Assembly: GCA_963794265.1 (NCBI GenBank)
Contig: CAWCDJ010000001.1
Span: forward strand, 1,178,001 to 1,242,000
Direction of reading: 5' to 3'
DNA length: 64,000 nt
DNA from: CAWCDJ01 sp963794265
Lineage (GTDB): Bacteria > Acidobacteriota > Terriglobia > Bryobacterales > Bryobacteraceae
The notes below the pieces were generated by a model. It saw only the letters and a program-made list of their open reading frames with translations. It made no database searches and was not told where the DNA came from. The position numbers were made by a program, and so were the translations under genes. Below are positions 60,699 through 64,000 of the stretch, in pieces (the first letter of the stretch is position 1; each line of letters begins with the position of its first letter).

Positions 60699-61448
60699 TT
60701 GCCGGACGAGTACGCAGGTATTGAGCTCCCATTTTGGCAGGAGGCCCTATTCGGCATCGAAGTGCTGCTCCTTCACGCGGCTCCCGTCTACTACGGCTTC
60801 GGCATGCCTCGCGGAGACGATTCCGCGGTAGTTCTGATTCCGGGGTTCCTCGGAACCGATATTTACTTAGTGGAGTTGTACGCCTGGCTGCAGCGCATCG
60901 GTTACCGCCCATACTATTCGGGCATCGGCTTAAATGCCGAATGCCCGAATCTTCTCATTAGCAGCCGCTTGAACCAGACGCTGGATCGTGCGAGGAAGGA
61001 GACCGGGCGAAAGATTCACATCCTTGGCCACAGCCTGGGAGGACTTCTCGCAAGGTCCGCGGCGGCGGATCGGGTGGGCGAGGTCGCATCCGTAATCACC
61101 CTGGGTGCGCCGTTCCGTGGAACCGTGCTCCATCCCCGAGTGAAACAGGCGGTGGAAGCCGTCAGGCGAAAGATTCTGCTGACGCAGGGGGATTCGGTTC
61201 TTCCCACCTGCTATACCGGCCAGTGTACCTGTTCGTTCTTGAATTCACTCCGCAAAGACTTTCCCGATTCCGTCCACGAAACCGCCGTCTACACGCGAAG
61301 CGACGGTTTCGTGGATTGGCATTACTGCGTCACCGGAGACCCCGAAAAGGACGTCGAGGTCACCGGAACGCACGTGGGACTGGCCTTCAATCCCGTAGTC
61401 TACGGAGTTATCGCGGAACGCCTTGCCCTGTCGCGACAGACCCGTTAG
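60699..61448 (+). CDS. Alpha/beta hydrolase, lipase-like
   Basis: 249 residues from TTG 60699, after GAGAAGGGG. Oxyanion-type AVVLIPGFLGTD; nucleophile elbow ILGHSLGGLLARS with Ser; late Asp in TRSDGFVDWHYC; and His in TGTHVGLAFN. No signal peptide. It could be an esterase or intracellular PHA depolymerase-like enzyme, because it sits beside the phasin and phaR genes, but no depolymerase-specific motif is clear. The end overlaps the opposing aceA by 41 bp. Confidence 0.78.
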   Translation: MPDEYAGIELPFWQEALFGIEVLLLHAAPVYYGFGMPRGDDSAVVLIPGFLGTDIYLVELYAWLQRIGYRPYYSGIGLNAECPNLLISSRLNQTLDRARKETGRKIHILGHSLGGLLARSAAADRVGEVASVITLGAPFRGTVLHPRVKQAVEAVRRKILLTQGDSVLPTCYTGQCTCSFLNSLRKDFPDSVHETAVYTRSDGFVDWHYCVTGDPEKDVEVTGTHVGLAFNPVVYGVIAERLALSRQTR

Positions 61449-62706
61449 TCCGCAGCGGCATGGAATGGCCGAACTGCGCGGCTTCGGTCGAGCCGTCGAG
61501 GGCCGTGGTGGCCGCATGGCCTCCGGCGATCGCCATTTGCACGGCATCGAAATACCCGGTACCCACGAATTTTTGGTGCCGTATGGCGGAGTAGCCATCG
61601 CTCGCCGCGAGCGCGAACTCTTTTTCCTGGAGGCCGGCGTAAGCCGTCATGCCGTTCCGTGCGTAGCCCCGTGCGAGTTCGAACATGCCCCCATTAAGCG
61701 AGTGGAATCCGGCCAGTGTCACGAATTGGTACTTATACCCGAACTGCGCCAGCTTGGACTGGAAACCGGCAATATCCGTCTCGCTCAGCAACTTCTTCCA
61801 ATGGAAGGAGGGCGAGCAGTTGTAGGCCAGCAGTTTGCCGGGGTGATGCGAGTGGATGCCTTCGGCGAAGCGCCGGGCCTGCTCTAAGTCGGGCTCGGAA
61901 GTCTCACACCAGATCAGGTCGGCGTAGGGAGCGTACGCAATTCCCCGGGCGATAGCCGCCTCCAGCCCGCCCCGGTAGCGGAAGAAGCCCTCCTCGGTCT
62001 TGCCACCCTCGAGATACGGCTCGTCCCGCGGATCGACGTCGCTGAGCAGAAGCCGTGCGGAATCGGCATCCGTCCTGGCGATCAGCAGGGTTGGCACGCC
62101 CAGCACATCCGCCGCCAGACGGGCGGCAACCAGTTTCTGGATGAATTCGCGGACCGGCACCACCACTTTGCCCCCCAAATGCCCGCACTTCTTCGCCGAG
62201 GATAACTGGTCTTCGAAATGCACCGCGGCCGCGCCGGCTTCAATCATAGCTTTCATTAGTTCGAATGCATTCAGCGGTCCGCCAAAGCCCGCCTCGGCGT
62301 CCGCCACGATGGGAGCCATCCAATACGGTCCCGACTGCCCGTCCATGCGCGTGATCTGGTCGGCGCGCAGCAGGGCGTTGTTGATGGCGCGCACCAGCGC
62401 CGGCACGCTGTTTGAAGGATACAGGCTCTGATCCGGGTACATTTGTCCGGAGAGATTGGCATCGCCCGCCACCTGCCATCCACTTACATAAATCGCCTGT
62501 AACCCGGCCTGGACCTGCTGGACGGCCTGGTTGCCGGTCAGCGCACCGAGGCTCCGGACCGCGGTGGTCTGGTGAAGAAGCGACCACAATCGCTCCGCCC
62601 CGAGCCGGGCCAGGGTATATTCGATCTGAATAGAAGGCCGCAGCCGTTCCACATCTTCGGTGCTATAGGGTCGCGTGATTCCTTCCCAGCGAGAGTTGTT
62701 CGTCAT
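61408..62706 (-). CDS. aceA: Isocitrate lyase
   Basis: 432 residues, the short bacterial form. Catalytic loop KKCGHLGGKVV; IADAEAGFGG-like PIVADAEAGFGGPLNAFEL; RTDADSARLL; and LAYNCSPSFHWKK. It splits isocitrate into glyoxylate and succinate, the first step of the glyoxylate bypass. Divergent from malate synthase with 174 bp between starts. Needed for growth on acetyl-CoA from beta-oxidation or PHA. Confidence 0.98.
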   Translation of the reverse strand: MTNNSRWEGITRPYSTEDVERLRPSIQIEYTLARLGAERLWSLLHQTTAVRSLGALTGNQAVQQVQAGLQAIYVSGWQVAGDANLSGQMYPDQSLYPSNSVPALVRAINNALLRADQITRMDGQSGPYWMAPIVADAEAGFGGPLNAFELMKAMIEAGAAAVHFEDQLSSAKKCGHLGGKVVVPVREFIQKLVAARLAADVLGVPTLLIARTDADSARLLLSDVDPRDEPYLEGGKTEEGFFRYRGGLEAAIARGIAYAPYADLIWCETSEPDLEQARRFAEGIHSHHPGKLLAYNCSPSFHWKKLLSETDIAGFQSKLAQFGYKYQFVTLAGFHSLNGGMFELARGYARNGMTAYAGLQEKEFALAASDGYSAIRHQKFVGTGYFDAVQMAIAGGHAATTALDGSTEAAQFGHSMPLRTNGSVATGQGVPR

Positions 62707-62880
62707 AAAAATCTCTTCCTTCCGTGCAAGTGTCGGTCACCTACGACCAGTCAAACGCTTCCCCGGCCCCCGCGGCAAATGCGCCCGCACCAATCGGTCG
62801 AGTGGTCCGGACCGGACGGCCGGAGAGGCTCCCGGACGGACAACGCGCTACGATCGCGGCAGGAAGGGAGATTGATTTCT

Positions 62881-64000
62881 GTGATTGCTACGAAGAGCGA
62901 CCCGGTGCGGATCGAAGGTCCGATTACCGGAGCCGAAGAGCGCATACTTACACCGGAAGCCATCCGCTTTCTGGTCAAGCTGTCCGGCAAGTTCGAACCC
63001 GCGCGGCGGAGGCTGCTCGAAGTCAGGCGCAGCCGGCAGCAACGGATCGACGACGGGGAAATGCCCGATTTTCCATCCGATACCGCGGAGACCCGCAGGG
63101 CGCCCTGGAAAACCGCGGAGCCGCCCGCCGACCTGCTGGACCGCCGGGTCGAGATCACCGGTCCCACCGACCGCAAGATGATCATAAATGCGCTCAATTC
63201 CGGGGCCAACGTCTTCATGGCCGACTTTGAGGATTCCAATTCACCAACTTGGCAAAACATCCTGGAAGGCCAGGCGAACCTGTGCGATGCCGTGAACGGC
63301 ACGATCACCTACGACAGCCCTGAGGGCAAGCACTACGAATTGTGCGAGACACCCGCCACACTGATGGTACGGCCGCGCGGCTGGCACTTGGTGGAGAAGC
63401 ACTTTCTGATCGACGGCGAGCCGATTTCGGCGTCACTGTTCGATTTCGGTCTGTTCTTCTTTCACAACGCCCGAGCCCTGATCGGGAACGGTACCGGGCC
63501 GTATTTCTACCTTCCGAAACTGGAGAGCCGGCACGAAGCGCGCCTGTGGAACCACGTGTTCCTTGCCGCACAGGATGCCCTGGGTATCTCCAGAGGTACG
63601 ATTCGCGCCACCGTACTGATCGAAACCGTTCTGGCCGCCTTCGAAATGGACGAAATCCTCTGGGAGCTGCGCGAGCACTCGGCGGGGCTGAATTGCGGGC
63701 GCTGGGACTATATCTTCAGCTACATCAAGAAATTCAGCCGGATGCCGCACTGCGTCCTGCCGGACCGCTCGAAAGTGACGATGACCACTCATTTTCTCTC
63801 GTCCTACGTGGAACTCCTGATCGCCACCTGCCACCGGCGGGGAATCCACGCCATGGGAGGAATGGCGGCCCAGATCCCCATCAAGAACGATCCGCAAGCC
63901 AACGCCGTCGCCCTTAACCGGGTGCACCAGGACAAGTTGCGCGAAGTTTGGGAAGGACATGACGGCACCTGGGTGGCCCACCCGGGGCTGGTCCCCCTCG
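62881..64000 (+). CDS. aceB: Malate synthase A (5' part; runs off the window)
   Basis: 373 residues are visible and the frame is open to the right edge. Start GTG 62881 with AAGGGAG about 10 bp upstream; a TTG at 62872 is possible. Motifs: NALNSGANVFMADFEDSNSP, catalytic-Arg region TLMVRPRGWHL, LPKLESRHEARLW, and VTMTTHFLSSYVELLIATCHRRGIHAMGGMAAQIP (in blocks). It joins glyoxylate to acetyl-CoA to give malate. It is of the AceB type, about 530 residues normally, so 150 or so are outside. Pairs with aceA. Confidence 0.95.
   Translation, partial: MIATKSDPVRIEGPITGAEERILTPEAIRFLVKLSGKFEPARRRLLEVRRSRQQRIDDGEMPDFPSDTAETRRAPWKTAEPPADLLDRRVEITGPTDRKMIINALNSGANVFMADFEDSNSPTWQNILEGQANLCDAVNGTITYDSPEGKHYELCETPATLMVRPRGWHLVEKHFLIDGEPISASLFDFGLFFFHNARALIGNGTGPYFYLPKLESRHEARLWNHVFLAAQDALGISRGTIRATVLIETVLAAFEMDEILWELREHSAGLNCGRWDYIFSYIKKFSRMPHCVLPDRSKVTMTTHFLSSYVELLIATCHRRGIHAMGGMAAQIPIKNDPQANAVALNRVHQDKLREVWEGHDGTWVAHPGLVPL

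Overview
The window is GC-rich, gene-dense DNA that reads as the chromosome of an Acidobacteriota member, probably of the Bryobacterales/Solibacter type. Three family markers support this: an ADOP-type duplicated orphan permease, a VWFA-related secreted protein, and a very large Oar-like TonB-dependent receptor with a carboxypeptidase-regulatory N-domain. No rRNA, tRNA, CRISPR array, transposase, phage gene or replication origin was seen, and no gap between genes exceeds 300 bases.

Layout. 1-5.4 kb: end of a clan GH-A glycosidase, an ADOP permease, and a GH130-sialidase pair on the minus strand. 5.4-15.6 kb: a secreted CocE-type hydrolase, asparagine synthetase AsnA, a TonB receptor-VWFA operon, and squalene-pathway HpnE. 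15.7-20.4 kb: an aminopeptidase/exonuclease/DNA ligase operon with a divergent receiver-like gene. 20.4-23.3 kb: a 5'-nucleotidase-family phosphoesterase and a Tat-exported GH51-like enzyme. 23.3-27.4 kb: the Anbu cluster (ATP-grasp, alpha-E, Anbu, transglutaminase). 27.4-29.9 kb: divergent oxyR-katA. 29.8-31.5 kb: rplU-rpmA-obgE. 31.6-32.6 kb: a redoxin/DsbD-like gene with an in-frame TGA in the first Cys position of a CxxC motif, followed by a SECIS-like hairpin. 32.6-38.2 kb: GH127-like enzyme, Tat-exported TIM-barrel protein, aspartic protease, and a sulfatase gene broken by a one-base frameshift. 38.3-43.5 kb: membrane proteins, acetate kinase and glucose-6-phosphate isomerase. 43.5-53.1 kb: fatty-acid catabolism (two SDRs, acyl-CoA synthetase, TetR regulator, fadN-fadA-fadE). 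53.1-57.3 kb: small hypotheticals, a START-like secreted protein, a GMC oxidoreductase and an outer-membrane barrel. 57.5-61.4 kb: ABC1 kinase, PhaR, a six-repeat phasin-like protein and an alpha/beta hydrolase. 61.4-64 kb: divergent isocitrate lyase and malate synthase.

The last 20 kb form a coherent metabolic theme. Fatty acids are activated and beta-oxidised to acetyl-CoA, which is stored as polyhydroxyalkanoate (PhaR/phasin) or assimilated through the glyoxylate bypass (AceA/AceB). The first 38 kb are dominated by exported glycan- and peptide-degrading enzymes.

The most interesting item is the probable selenocysteine-containing, exported redoxin at 31592-32623. Calling the TGA a stop would split it into two meaningless fragments. 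Other notable items are a near-perfect PhaR operator, a perfect 16-bp palindromic operator between the acyl-CoA synthetase and the TetR gene, a metal-ligand substitution in the ligase-associated exonuclease, and two families of palindromic intergenic repeats.
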